Shown here one piece after another: positions 11,666 to 23,011 of a stretch of DNA of 64,000 nucleotides. A model generated the notes under the pieces. That model was not told the origin of the DNA and searched no databases. It was given only the letters and a program-made list of their open reading frames with translations. The position numbers and the translations under genes are program-made. Every line of letters starts with the position of its first letter. Positions within the stretch are counted from its first letter, which is position 1. The DNA is from Apoda limacodes (lineage: Eukaryota > Arthropoda > Insecta > Lepidoptera > Limacodidae): positions 17,135,901 to 17,199,900 of the forward strand of contig OX291549.1 of the NCBI GenBank assembly GCA_946406115.1, in the 5' to 3' direction.

Positions 11666-12129
11666 AAAAAAAAACAGTGGCACACGGGGCCTGCCGCGGT
11701 AAAGCTATTGCATTAACAATTTTTTTTTCTTTTATTGAATAAATGAGAAGTTTATATCGTTTAAAAAATTTTTGCTGGCGGCAGCCGGGTGGGCGCAACA
11801 AAGTTGTACGCAGGTGCTCTCGGCCTCTCGACGAGGCGCTGCGGCCGACTGATGGAGGGCGAGAGCCGCGTAATGGCCGGCCCTCGTGACGTTATTTATG
11901 AAATGTATTTTTTTTTGCTACAAAATAACACTCTTTCGCAATAAAATAAAATCATAATCGTCTAAAGTATTTATTATGGAACACGTAGACGAAATTTCAT
12001 TGAAAAAAGTTAAATAACTAGCAAATAAACCAGTTTTCCCCGTAGCAGTATATCTCTAAAAATGAAGATTTAGAGGAAACTTTGCGATTTTATTGTATCG
12101 AGTCAAGTTTATTCAATCGTGTTTCGACT

Positions 12130-12275
12130 CCTACTATCACTTCTGTAATGAAACTACTAGTCTACGATCAATAGTTACGGAGATAAAGCACTTTCTAGTT
12201 TGACAGCTGTCATCCGAAACGCAGATCTTGATTGATCAATAGTTTTGGAGATATAGGTAGCGATTTTAAAACTAT
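12130..12275 (+). repeat. Arm fragment of the MULE-like foldback family
   Basis: The stretch reads GAAACTACTAGTCTACGATC, then AATAGTTACGGAGATA and CTAGTTTGACAGCTGTCATC. This matches the repeated arm unit of the element at 33016-34342. A second, partial unit follows at about 12225-12260. It shows that the family is dispersed rather than local. Confidence 0.65.
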
Positions 12276-12699
12276 CACATGGAATAAAGCATTTGAGTGC
12301 AAAACCCTGTCTTCAATTTAACTTGGTTAAAAAGCTTTAGGATTTATATTTCGTACTAAACCCTCACTGCGCTTATTCGACTCACACTTGACGTTTTTTA
12401 ACTACAACAACCTCCATCCTTTTAAGAGTCAGGTAAAGAGGAATAGTGTTTAGTTCATTATAGAAGCTTCATCAAAATAATATTTAAAATTCAATTTTTT
12501 AGAATAACCTCATTTGAGAATTTCCTTTTTTAAAGTCGGTTTAAAGCGTTATTATTATCATTTAGGGGCAGTCGTCAAACTGGCCATGCAGTTGTACGAA
12601 GGGCCCTGTAAATTTCGGTTTTCTAATGTTCAACTATTTATTTGGTCAACGGAAAAAAAAACCTTGTTCGCACAACCAGTTGAACATAATAGTTGGACG

Positions 12700-15595
12700 A
12701 ACGGGAAAAACCCGAACTTTGGCCCAGAGATAGTACGTACATACTAATATTAAATAAATGAATATTTTTGTATATTAGTAATAAGATGCTAAGCGAGGGA
12801 AGCGAGCGGAGCGTTCCAGCCAAGTTTCATATTATAATCTGTTTATTTATATGACAATTCAGCACACACTAAAATTGTTCTATCGGAAATTTCTCATAAT
12901 GTGCGGCCCGGCCTTAAGTGTTTTGATTGCTACTAGTGTTTTTGAAATTTATCGATAAGTATATTTTGTATCTTTAAATTTTTGTGATATGTTTTTATAA
13001 TTATAAAACCGTTTAGCCGGTATCTATTTTGGCTCCATATAATGTTTTTGTTTTGTTTCAGTTGACGCGCATTGGTAAAATTGGTTGGCAACGAAGATTT
13101 AGCGTACTTGCGTTAAAAAACTTAACGAATTAAAATTTGTATGTAAAGACCACTTTACACTTAATCGAAAAAAAGACCGAAAAAGACAGCCGTACCAACT
13201 ATAAGTTTAATTAATCCACCCTTACCTGATGAAATAATAAATATAATGTAAATAAGCCCACTAGTACTATTAAATATCGGAGTACTCTTAAATATCTCAA
13301 ATAGCTTACTAACTTATTTATATTACTAATTGTTTCAATACTGATTGTATACTTTCATAGCTGATTAACAAAGTATTGTATTATTACTTTAAATAGAACT
13401 CCTTGCCAGCTCTTTTTGTGCAAAAATTAACATTGTAAAATATTATTATTGTCATTAAAGATTCAAAAGCGTTCTCAGAAACCAACTTGTACCAATATTG
13501 TTTGATTTGATTTAATTTATACCTACTTATCAATTTAAAATATTAATAAACACTAAAATTTAAGTATTTTTTTAATTTTCTGTGATTCTCACAAAATGGA
13601 CTGCATTAATTTGGTTTTGTCAATATAAAGGTTTTTAATATATTGTGAGTATCATGTAAAAAAACCTTTATTTTTATAACAAAACATAATCCTAAATAAA
13701 CGCTAGTGCCCCACGATTAGGGAAATATCGATATCGATAGTTTTGCTATATACAGGAAAGCAACCACTATTATTTATTATGTTGGTCAAATTGATTTTGC
13801 TGTCTTGTTGGTATGTAGATGCATGAAAGAGTCTAGGCGTGCCAGTGTGACTATATGGAAGTGCCAACTCTTTTTAGGTAGTATTATATTCTCTTTGCAC
13901 CATGCTACTTAGTGGAATGCCATACGAACGCACCTCTTCGTATAAAATTGTTTTTTTATTTTCAATTTTTTATAATAGTGTAGTGTAAAGTGTATTTTTA
14001 TCACGAGCTACCACTTCTAGGAGATATAACCATGAAATAGAATTATAGCCATGATCCAAGACTCGCGCTTGATTGTCACTGCATCCAGAGCGATTTTTCA
14101 CGTCTTAGATTTTGAACTTATGACTTATGACATGTTTGTGCAGAAAGATTAAATAAAAAATTGAAATATCTTGAATGATTTGCCGCTCCTGAATCCTGCC
14201 ACCGAAGACAGCCATGGTGTAGGATGATGGGTAGGCTATTTTTTTTATTTTTCGAAAAACAGATAACAGAAAATTAACCTAAGAATTGTATACAAATGGA
14301 AACCGGCTTAGTGCATGTCGAACACGAATTAAGTTATGTTTCTGAAGAATTAATGCAGGTATCTAAAAAACTTGCGAACCTATTCTCAGTTGGTAGTATT
14401 TATAAATTATTATTATGATTTTTAAATCACGCAGTTCAAAAGTTTTTGGAAGGCAATAACTCGCACAATATTAATTTTAAAGTTTTTTAATAAAAATCGT
14501 AAATGCATGTATATAGTCCTATCAAATGATAAAAATAAATATCTTTATTCCTCAGTTTAATGTATGGAAAGCTACCCCTAAAAATATTTTTTTAAATTTC
14601 CATAACATATCTGTATGGCGGTTCACAAAAGACACATCTATGTAAATTTTTATCAGAATGTACCCAAAGTTATAAGGTTGTGGCATACGAATGACATGAC
14701 TTTAAATGGTTCCACCTTTTGCCATTTGCATAGATAACTTCCACTAGATCCCTAATCCAAGGCGACGCTAGCTCACACACACATTAACTCATACGTGAAA
14801 CTGCACGTATAAACCACAAGAACTAAACCCTACGATTAACCAACTTTTCGCAGCAGAGTGCAAGCAGCACTGCAGCAAAGGTTAGTCCGCGTGTAGTTGT
14901 CAATGCCATGCCGTCAACAACAGTAGTCAATAGTTAAAAAAAAAGCCTACGATTCACTTACGTCCAGAAGTTAACATCGCATCGTTCATTGTTGACAATA
15001 CTTGTTGTTTGTCGTAATTTGATCAAAACGTCTTCGTGCTCAGTAAAGTGGTGTATAAAAGTAATAAAACATCAAACTATAAAACGGATGCAGTTACTTT
15101 TTATAGGTAAATTAATAATAACTTACATTGTATTTTGGTTGTCCATGGTTTTTTATTTATTTATTTATTGTTTATAGGTTACCAACAGGTGTTGCATTAA
15201 TACATTTGGTAGAAAATAACTTTCTATATTAAACTTAATGTACAACCACTTATGGGTAAACACAGCGTTCAATAAGTTCACATATGTAAATATTCCATTC
15301 GTTGTATTTAAAAAATACAATAATTGATTCTTGTTAGTAAAATGAAATAAATAGTTAGTTGCAACAGGCGAGACAAAAGTAATTCGTTAATGCAACTTAA
15401 ACTTAATTAAATCAAAAATAAATTAATAAATTAAGACTAAATTAAATTAAATTGAGATTAAAAATTAAATGAAAATAAAATAAATTGAAAAAAAAAATCT
15501 AATTGCACTTAATTAAATGGAATATGATATTGTAACTCAAATTAACTTAATGAGTTCGATTATAATAATATTATTAAAATTAAAATTATTATTTA
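12700..15595. other. AT-rich region without recognisable genes
   Basis: No coding frame with splice support and no clear repeat structure was found. Individual short ORFs show no family resemblance. Old unrecognised repeats are likely. Confidence 0.4.
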
Positions 15596-15599
15596 TTTT

Positions 15600-16780
15600 T
15601 ATTACAATTCAATCCTGCGATACTTAAAAAGGTGTAAACATCTATTGTACTGTATTGATTTGAAAAACCTGTTCAATCGTGCCACGGAGGAGTTTGATCC
15701 CAATACTGTTTTGCGTCGTGGTTGTGTAAATAAATAAATTGATTTCCGTGAATATCTAATGGGTATACTTAAATTAAATTTCTGCAACAGTTGAGGACAG
15801 TCGATTTGGGATCTTAAGATTCTAAACAAAAATACCAGATCTAGCATGTCTCTACGCTTATCGAGTGAAGACATTTTGAAATGTTCTAGCCTTTGAGTGT
15901 AAGAAATTTTTTTTTGCCTATGCTGATTGCAATATGCCACAGAAATCTTTTTTGTACACGTTCTAACCTAAGCTAATGCGTGAAATAATGTGGTCTCCAA
16001 ACTACGCTACAGTATTCGAGAACACTACGAACCAAGCTGTTGTAAAGTATAATCTTGGTGCTTGTTTTGTAAAAGGCTTTCCCGTTCCTAATATTAACTC
16101 CTAGCATATTGTATGCTTTATTAACTATGTTGTCGATCTGTGGAACAAAGGTTAGACTTTTGTCAAGAAGTACCCCTAAGTCCTTTATACACTCTACTTC
16201 CTAAAGGGTCACGTCTTTAATTTGATATGTTGATACAATCACTTTTATTTGCGTGTGAATTTTATGTGGTGACATTTTTTAATATTCAGTTGCATATCGT
16301 TTTCATTGCACCAATGCCTTGCTGCAACATATCAACGTCTTTAACAGATTTTATAGTTTTAGCCAATTTTAAGTCATCAGCTTACATATAGGGCGTGGAG
16401 TTTTGTAAACAGTCGGGAATGTCATTGATAAAAATATTGAAAAGAATCGTCCCCAGATGTGATCCCTGTGGTACTCTTGATATTATTCCAAATTCATCGG
16501 ATTTAAAACCATTTACTACGACATGAAACGATCGGTTACTTAGATAAGATTCAAACCACTTTAAGACGGAACCAGTAAAGCCATTAGCAAATAGCTTACG
16601 TAACAATATTTTGTGTGATACTCTATCGAAGGCCTTGCTCAAATCAGTGACTGTTTTCGCGCATCTATTGCCTTAATCAGGGCCTCTGTAAACGATACCA
16701 AGTTAGTTCATGTTGATCTTCCTTTGGTATGGTTCACGTTATACTGGTCATTATAAGAGGTAATTATATGTTGTCATTTT
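15600..16780 (-). pseudogene. Decayed jockey/CR1-like LINE reverse transcriptase
   Basis: Minus-strand pieces include the RT palm: FDRVSHKILLRKL, LKWFESYLSNR and VPQGSHLGTILFNIFINDIP at 16642-16390. They continue downstream as a C-terminal domain at 15940-15602 (YTQRLEHFKMSSLDKRRDML, RKTVLGSNSSVARLNRFF). The region between holds stops and frame breaks. The YADD box itself is lost at the break near 16380. No endonuclease was seen, so the copy is truncated and dead. Confidence 0.8.
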
Positions 16781-17687
16781 CATTCTTTACGCATTTTTGT
16801 TGATAATTTGGTTGTTATCCGATGGAACGTGTCAGCTAGTGACCGACCAATTTTTTATCGATATCTATATAAAATATTTATTTTGATTAAAATATTAAGA
16901 GATGTCACGAAAGTTTTTCGATGGTTATATTTAAAGTTGTAAATAAGCTTCCAATGTATAAACGTTAACACCTAGAAATGCCAACGATAATATTCCTTTG
17001 AAAGAAGGTGCAGTGCTTAGTATTCTGTACAAAACATAATTTAATTTACTTAACTCTAAAACTACCAGTCGGTTTTTTTTTGTTTTATAATCAAATAACC
17101 TATAACCTCCCCAGTTATGTTATAGGCTATTTAATCATCAACTTACGACCCTTAGGAACCGAGCAAAAAGTAGAAAGTTAAAACGAACAGACGTCTACCT
17201 GGTTTGCTAGTTCTATATACAGGGCCAAATGTTGTAATTTTATATAAAACATCACTTGCGTAGTTGTTTTTACTTAAATATAAGTATAGGAAATATCACC
17301 GACATTTTCAATTATTAATACTAAAGTTTTTCTACAATTCGTACAAAGTTCAATTAGTAATAATGTGCAGAGATCCGTGGTTTTCAATTAAATAAAAAAT
17401 TTAGAAAATTATTTATATTTAGACTTAGACCAAAAACGACAAGAGCACCCTGTTATCTATTGTGCTACACCGAAACATGACAAGCGGTTCAAGAAGTAGT
17501 ATAGTTTAGTTTTTATCTATCCATCTAAAAGTTTGAATTTGGGCAAATACAACCTATTTATTTGACGGCTCCGTGGATCCATTGGGGCGCGGGTTTACTC
17601 CGCTACCAGAAAAACATTTATGAATTGAAAATTTGTGTTTCATCTTCAGTCTGGATGTATTTTTTTTACAAAACTAAGGAGAGAAAC

Positions 17688-17830
17688 AATCTTACGGTAC
17701 ACCTGATGATAAGCGGTCACCGTAGCCTATGGACGCTTGTAACACCAAGGGTATCAGTCACGCGTTGCCGACCTTTCAAAAATCCAATAACTTTTTCTTG
17801 AAGAACCCCATAGTCCTTAGAGAAAACCTT
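17688..17830 (+). repeat. Dispersed repeat family 'TAAGCGGTCACC', copy 1
   Basis: The copy contains CTTACGGTACACCTGATGAT, AAGCGGTCACCGTAGCCTAT and CGCGTTGCCGACC, then AAGAACCCCATAGTC. Relatives lie at 40959-41079, 41478-42045, 46583-46800, 48290-48500 and 57335-57420. It abuts the jockey-like LINE relic that follows. Confidence 0.7.
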
Positions 17831-19300
17831 GGCCGAACTTGCGACTTGTAAAGCAGCAACCTCTGCCCCGACGTGAAGTATTGCCTCGCTCTGTTGAGTA
17901 CACCAAGTTTTTTGGACACCGGCTTCACCTTGTCTTGCAAATGATCTCGGAACTAAACATCGCTGGAAATGTCAACGCAAAGGATCCCAATGCTCTTGGA
18001 GATGGAGAGGGAAGTGTTCTGGAATTGTGGGGCTACAGTGAATAGGGTTTTCTTAGCGGTGAACGAGCAGACTTGTGTCTGTAGGGTTAAATTGGACCAA
18101 GTTTAACCGTCCCCAGTCAGAGACCTTGGACAGTATGGTCTCAATTTGAGACACAAGTTCTCCATGCTTTTCCTCCACAATGGAACGAGGGATGTTTGCA
18201 CGACCCGTGTAATAAGTGTCTGCCGGACAAAAAGCTAACCACCCATTTGCACAAAACTGTGGGCACTCCGTAAGTTGGCAACTTCGATAGAAGACCCCGG
18301 TTCCAGACCCGATCGAACGCCTTCGCTATGCCCAGGCTACATTCCAATACCTTCTCCAGACTCTCAATGGTGTGAGATACACTAGAAGGTCACAAGTCGA
18401 GCGAACGTGGCGAAAGCCATATTAACGGTCACTGACCAGATTGTGTTCTTCTAGGTATCTTAGAAGCTGTGTGTTTTGATCACACGCTCCACCTTGGAGA
18501 CGACGGAGGTAATAGCGACAGGTCTTTAATTCGATGGATCTGATCTATCCCCATTTTTGGGCATCGGGTGCAAATTCGCAGCCTTCCACGAAGATGGAAA
18601 TTGCCTAGTGTGGTAGGAAAGCGCGAAGAGGCGCGTGAATACGGGACATACCTCAAGAGAACACTGCTTAAGCACCACTGCTGGTATACTGTCTGGCCCA
18701 CTCGACTTATGAACGTCTAGAGAAAGCAACGCCCGCCGGTCCTCCCGCTGTGTAATGGAGATTTCCGGCATGGCCAAAAGTCAAAGTCAAAGTCAAAATG
18801 CTTTATTCAAATAAGGATTTTACAATCACTTTTGAATCGTCAAAGTTATAAAATATTATTTTTTGAACCCTCCCACCTTCCCGCCGGTTCACAATGTTGT
18901 TGATTTCTACCGAGAAGAATCCGGCAAGAAACTCGATAGTTACTCTTTTAAAAACACTATCAATAATACAAATAAACTAAAATACAATTAATGTTTTATA
19001 TAAAAAAATTGGTCTTATTGCACCACGGTATTGTAGGTGGTACAGGAGGCAAAAAGACTCCCCAGTAGATCGGCTTTCTCTTTGCAAAAGTTCTCTTCGG
19101 CAGCTTTAGCAAGCGATCAGAAAGCACAACTCCCAGAGGAGTAGCTCGGAAGTCACCCACCTATTTTGCCGATGAATTGGAAATTTGCTCTGGCAGTTGC
19201 TTTCTTACTGAACCGCGAGGCAGCATTTAATTTGCGTTTTACGTCAGAAATATTCGGATCCTTATTATTACGCGCCGCGGTCCAAGCCTCGTATGTCCTC
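17831..19300 (-). pseudogene. Jockey-like LINE relic, interrupted by a SINE-like insertion
   Basis: Minus-strand fragments include YEAWTAARNNKDPN near 19280, an RT entry block (LSLDVHKSSGPDSIPAVVLKQ, here at 18720-18660) and AKAFDRVWNRGLLSKLP with CKWVVSFLSGR at 18330-18210. The order from high to low coordinates fits one element, but there are several frameshifts and stops. The same family is at 34351-35040, which lacks the insertion and lets the break at about 18778-19005 be seen. Confidence 0.8.
18778..19005. mobile_element. GTCAAAGTCAAA-headed SINE-like repeat inserted in the LINE
   Basis: The insertion opens with tandem GTCAAA units, then ATGCTTTATTCAAATAAGG, and later has CCCGCCGGTTCACAATG and GAAGAATCCGGCAAGAAACT. 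In the related LINE at 34351-35040 the flanking sequences are continuous, so this piece of about 230 bases is a later insertion. A much older relative may lie at 26935-26995. Confidence 0.7.
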
Positions 19301-19509
19301 AGGGAGCTTATTCCACAACCAAAGCGTTCGCGGTAGGAAATATTTATTTAGAAAAAAAAGGAGGTAAATGCATAATTATTTGTATCCGCCACCTGGTATC
19401 CGCCCACACTAAAAATATTGTATAGCTTGTGACATTGGTTTAAATAACATTACTTTAATTTCTTGGTCCCTAAGTTCGCTTCTAGACTTATCACAATCAT
19501 CATACATAC

Positions 19510-19625
19510 ATAGGTTCGTACTTACGTAAACGACTGTGTCCCTAAGGCGTAGGCAGAGACCTGAGACTTCCACTTGACGATCGTGGCAATCTTGTTTCGC
19601 TTCATCCCCTCGCATAAATGCTTTC
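19510..19625 (+). repeat. Dispersed repeat fragment (relative at 38525-38625)
   Basis: It shares with the later copy a CTTACG start, a CTAAGGCGTAGGCAGAGA-like block, CACTTGACGATCGTGGCA and TTCGCTTCATC. It looks like part of a common lepidopteran dispersed repeat. Antisense reading gives a Lys/Arg-rich ORF with no meaning. Confidence 0.5.
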
Positions 19626-19904
19626 ATACACGTTCGACAATCTTTTTTGCCTTTTGCCTTTGCCTCATAAAGTTTTATGCATCTTCTTTTATTTATCCTC
19701 TGCACGTGAATCCGACCAACAAATTAACATTTCTCAACACGAGTTACGCAAAACGTGTTATTATCATACATCCAATTCACCATAGTCCCAAAACGCATTA
19801 TTATACTAATACTCGTGTAAACCTAAAGATTTTGTTGTGTTACAATATTGGTTTTGTCTTTTACTTTAACATTGTTTATGATAAATCGTAATTAATTGTA
19901 ATTT

Positions 19905-20065
19905 GAAGGAAAAAAGAAAAAAAAACCGGCCATGTACGAGTTAGACTCGCGCACCGAGGATTCCATACCCACCACCATTTACGTAATTTACAAACACAAA
20001 CAAAAGCAAAAGCGGTCACCCAGCTAATTACTGACCAAGCCCGACGTTGCTTAACTTTGTATATC
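19905..20065 (-). mobile_element. 5S rRNA-derived SINE-like element
   Basis: Read on the minus strand from 20062, the head AAGTTAAGCAACGTCGGGC and the later GGTCAGTAATTAGCTGGGTG, ACCGC match the 3' half of insect 5S rRNA. This covers the region of the internal RNA polymerase III promoter (A box to C box). The body then reads TTTGTGTTTGTAAATTACG and GCGCGAGTCTAACTCGTACA. It ends in CGGTTTTTTTTTCTTTTTT, an unusual T-rich tail. A worn relative of the tail (AAACCGGCCAAGTGTGAGAA) is at 33130. Partial 5S sequence joined to an unrelated body is the layout of a SINE3-type element. Confidence 0.65.
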
Positions 20066-20579
20066 GTTTCCAATAAACAAATGTGTTTCGATTAATAATA
20101 GCTGGATGGTGCTGAAATGGTAATTTAAGGTGGTAAATGGCTTGGGGCCGTCTCACACTTGTCGGCTTTTTGCTCTCCCTCTGTGCTCTAAAAAATTTGC
20201 ACTTTAAAGCTGATTATTTCACAAACGCATCGCTGAATCGAAAAATCGTTTTACACACCCTCAATATTTTAAACAAGCTATCAAAGAGTGATAGAATGAA
20301 ACCCTTTTAGGGTTTATTTTATTGCGTTATTGCGACTCCCAATAGAGTCGTGGACTTGTCAACATTTAATAGTATAACTCTGTATGGAGTATTACGGTAC
20401 GGACTCCTGACACTAAATTTGCGTGAAAGTGGCAGTATAAATAAATATTAATATAGTAAATGTGACAAAACTTAGGATTCTGAAAGGGATATTTGCATTG
20501 AAAATTATAGTTGTAGTAACATAAGAAAATTTATGTTAAGTTTGCGGTGTTAAAAAAAGCGGACCAATGGATCAAGAAA

Positions 20580-20800
20580 CTACAAGGGTTCGGTTTTCAA
20601 CACGGACAGATATGATTGTATGGTATTGGATACAGATTTTTCCCTAAAATTGACAAATAAACGAACGGACGGACATGACGAAATTTTTGTCGTTTGACTA
20701 CGGAACCCTAATAAGTAATAAACATATGGATACATAGATATGACAAAGCTAGAGACTAACTACATAAAATTAAGTTTTGGCTACGGAATCCTAAAAATAA
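20580..20800 (+). repeat. Dispersed repeat remnant
   Basis: It holds AACGAACGGACGGACATGACG and TTTGACTACGGAACCCTAAT, and a repeated half GGCTACGGAATCCTAAAAAT at 20778. These are hallmarks of a common lepidopteran dispersed repeat. No ends were resolved. Confidence 0.5.
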
Positions 20801-20958
20801 TACCACAATACCAGGTTTTTTCTGCTTTAGAATGTCAATATGTCCAATATCAAATGCATAAAATGTCATTGGTCATAACGTGTCATAACAGTCATGGTCA
20901 AGAACACAGCAAAGAGAATATAATCACTACGTGAACACAGAACATATAAGACGGGTGT

Positions 20959-20996
20959 CAAGAAGCTTATATATTGATGATACTATAAGCTTCTTG
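20959..20996. repeat. Perfect 13-base inverted repeat upstream of TBPH
   Basis: CAAGAAGCTTATA (20959-20971) pairs exactly with TATAAGCTTCTTG (20984-20996) across a 12-base loop. It sits about 780 bases before the TBPH start codon. It may be a chance hairpin, a MITE remnant or a regulatory palindrome. Confidence 0.6.
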
Positions 20997-21739
20997 GTCA
21001 TGGTACATATGTAATTGCAGAACTGTTAAATTTACGATTTTCAAACGAAAATTGTTAGGAATAACTTTACAGAATCGACCCGCAGATTTGTAAGGTCTAC
21101 CGTACACTTCGGTACAAAACCGTGCGTTTCTATTCGCATAATTTGTGACGTGTGAACAACACAAACAAAGTGCGCACTCTGCGATGCTGATTTAAATGCT
21201 GTAGATTGCTTGTTTGCTACACATTTGTTTCCTCTATAGACTTAAAAAATTCACAGATGGCCGATCGCCGCATTAGTGCTCGAACTACAGTGAAGGAAAG
21301 TTGTCACTACGCGTTTTATAGATGGGGGTTTTAAGGAGTGCAAGTCGTTAAGTAAAAAATCATGATTATTTAAAAATACTGATATTGGAAAAATAGATAT
21401 CTTCTACTTCTTTTTAAGTAAAGAAAAAAAAAATAGAATACGTGAAAATGAGTTGCGTTCAAAAACCATTTTATTTTAGGAGTTTTACTTGACACGCTGC
21501 TTTGACAGCAGGATAGCAAATCCTTTTTTTGCACGGGTGACAGAGATAACACGAAAGTTCAGCTTTTCGTTGGACAGCATAGAGTACAGAGGGCTTATGA
21601 ACGCTGCCCTGTGGTTCCGCTCATCCGAACCCACGGATGACGTTTAATATACCTATCTGAACACTTTATTTATCAAAATAAAAATTTAAGTTGTACAGTT
21701 GTATAGTGTTAAGAATAATATCTGTGCAGTTTATTTTCG

Positions 21740-21778
21740 TCTAGATTTCCTTTTTTCGTTCATGAGTAAGAAATAATG
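21740..21778 (+). promoter_or_regulatory. TBPH leader: five-codon uORF overlapping the start codon, or a 3' splice site
   Basis: An ATG at 21762 opens a frame of four codons and a TAA at 21774-21776 (M-S-K-K-stop). The last A of that stop is the first base of the TBPH ATG (TAATG). The main ATG has A at -3, while the uORF ATG has T at -3, so leaky scanning or termination-reinitiation is possible. Equally, the run TTTCCTTTTTTCGTTCATGAG ending at 21766 looks like a splice acceptor. If used, it would remove the uORF start from the mRNA. Confidence 0.45.
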
Positions 21779-23011
21779 TCATTCGAGTACTTGCCTGTAG
21801 CCGAAGATGAAAATGAAGAACCCATAGAATTGCCAATCGAAGAAGATGGAACGTTAATGTTAACTACAGTTTCTGCGCAGTTTCCTGGATGTTGCGGCTT
21901 GAAATATAGGCATCCTGAAACGAAAAATATTAGGGGAATCAGATTAAGAGATGGCAGGCTTTACCCTCCTCCTGAGGGATGGGGAAATCTATTGTACATT
22001 TGCAGTTTTCCCAAAGAAAATAAACGTAAATCAGGAGAAAATTCTGAAACTTCTTTAACTAAAAATAAAAGGAATGATAATTTATGCTCTGATTTGATTG
22101 TTTTGGGTTTGCCTTGGAAGGCAACTGAGCAAACAGTAAGAGAATACTTTGAGAAATTTGGCGAAGTTTTGATGGCGCAGCTGAAGAGAGATCCCAAAAC
22201 TGGTATGTCTAAAGGGTTTGCTTTTATTAGATTTGCTTCTTATACATCGCAAATGAGAGTATTAGCTCAGAGACATATGATTGATGGACGGTGGTGTGAT
22301 GTCCGAATACCTAATTCGAAGGAGGGGTCAGTCACATCTATGCCATGTAAAGTTTTTGTTGGCCGCTGTACAGAGGAGTTAACAGCCAATGATTTGAGAG
22401 AATATTTCTCTCAATTCGGAGAAGTTACTGATGTCTTTATTCCAAAACCCTTTAGAGCTTTTAGTTTCATAACATTTTTAGACCCTGAAGTTGCACAAAG
22501 TCTCTGTGGACAAGATCATATAATCAAAGGTGTCTCTGTGAATGTGTCTAATGCTTCTCCAAAGCAGAATAAAAGTGGGTCCAGCCAACGCAATTTACCC
22601 AGCAGGAGCTACGAAGAAGGGCATCCCCATAATCAATCTAATAATAATTCATGGAGCAGCCGTAATATGGACATGGTAAACATGCAAGCTTTGGGTATAT
22701 CTGGTCAACATGGGCAGACTGCAGTGGCTGGAGGTGGGGGACAGGCGCAGGGTGGGAGTATGCCTTTGGGAATGGGAGGACTACCAGTAAATCAAGCTCT
22801 TGTTGCAGCTGCTTTGAATCAAGCTGCCGGCTGGAGTCTTATCAATAACATACCGTCAGGTGGTTCTGATCAAGGTGCCTTTGCAGGTCCAGCTTCATCT
22901 GCTCCACAGGGTCCTCCTAACTTCTTGTCATGGATGCCACAAGGTAACTCTGCGCAGGGTCCATCTAGTCAGTGGGGACAAAGGCACCAATCCCAAGGGC
23001 ACTCAGTTTGA
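21776..23011 (+). CDS. TBPH: TAR DNA-binding protein 43 (TDP-43/TBPH), single coding exon
   Basis: TDP-43 binds UG-rich RNA and controls splicing, stability and transport, mainly in the nucleus. The 411 residues show every family domain in order. Residues 1-77 are the N-terminal oligomerisation domain ([17 protein letters not shown]). A bipartite nuclear signal (KENKRK...KNKR) is at 80-99. RRM1 at about 104-179 has RNP2 LIVLGLPW and RNP1 [11 protein letters not shown]2 at about 190-260 has [21 protein letters not shown] and FSFITF. A Gly/Ser/Asn/Gln-rich tail follows, holding a hydrophobic segment ([20 protein letters not shown], 336-355) that corresponds to the conserved helix of the vertebrate tail. 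Length matches the family (human 414). There is no intron in the coding region. Because the domains are intact, I call it a functional gene, though a retrocopy cannot be excluded from sequence alone. No neighbour is functionally linked. Confidence 0.97.
   Translation: MSFEYLPVAEDENEEPIELPIEEDGTLMLTTVSAQFPGCCGLKYRHPETKNIRGIRLRDGRLYPPPEGWGNLLYICSFPKENKRKSGENSETSLTKNKRNDNLCSDLIVLGLPWKATEQTVREYFEKFGEVLMAQLKRDPKTGMSKGFAFIRFASYTSQMRVLAQRHMIDGRWCDVRIPNSKEGSVTSMPCKVFVGRCTEELTANDLREYFSQFGEVTDVFIPKPFRAFSFITFLDPEVAQSLCGQDHIIKGVSVNVSNASPKQNKSGSSQRNLPSRSYEEGHPHNQSNNNSWSSRNMDMVNMQALGISGQHGQTAVAGGGGQAQGGSMPLGMGGLPVNQALVAAALNQAAGWSLINNIPSGGSDQGAFAGPASSAPQGPPNFLSWMPQGNSAQGPSSQWGQRHQSQGHSV

Noticed and set aside
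11389..11801. ORFs in and after the 120-base tandem array
   Set aside because: The reading frame repeats with the array and has no protein resemblance.
20013..20062. Functional 5S rRNA gene
   Set aside because: The 5' half of 5S is missing and the 3' part runs into an unrelated repeat body.
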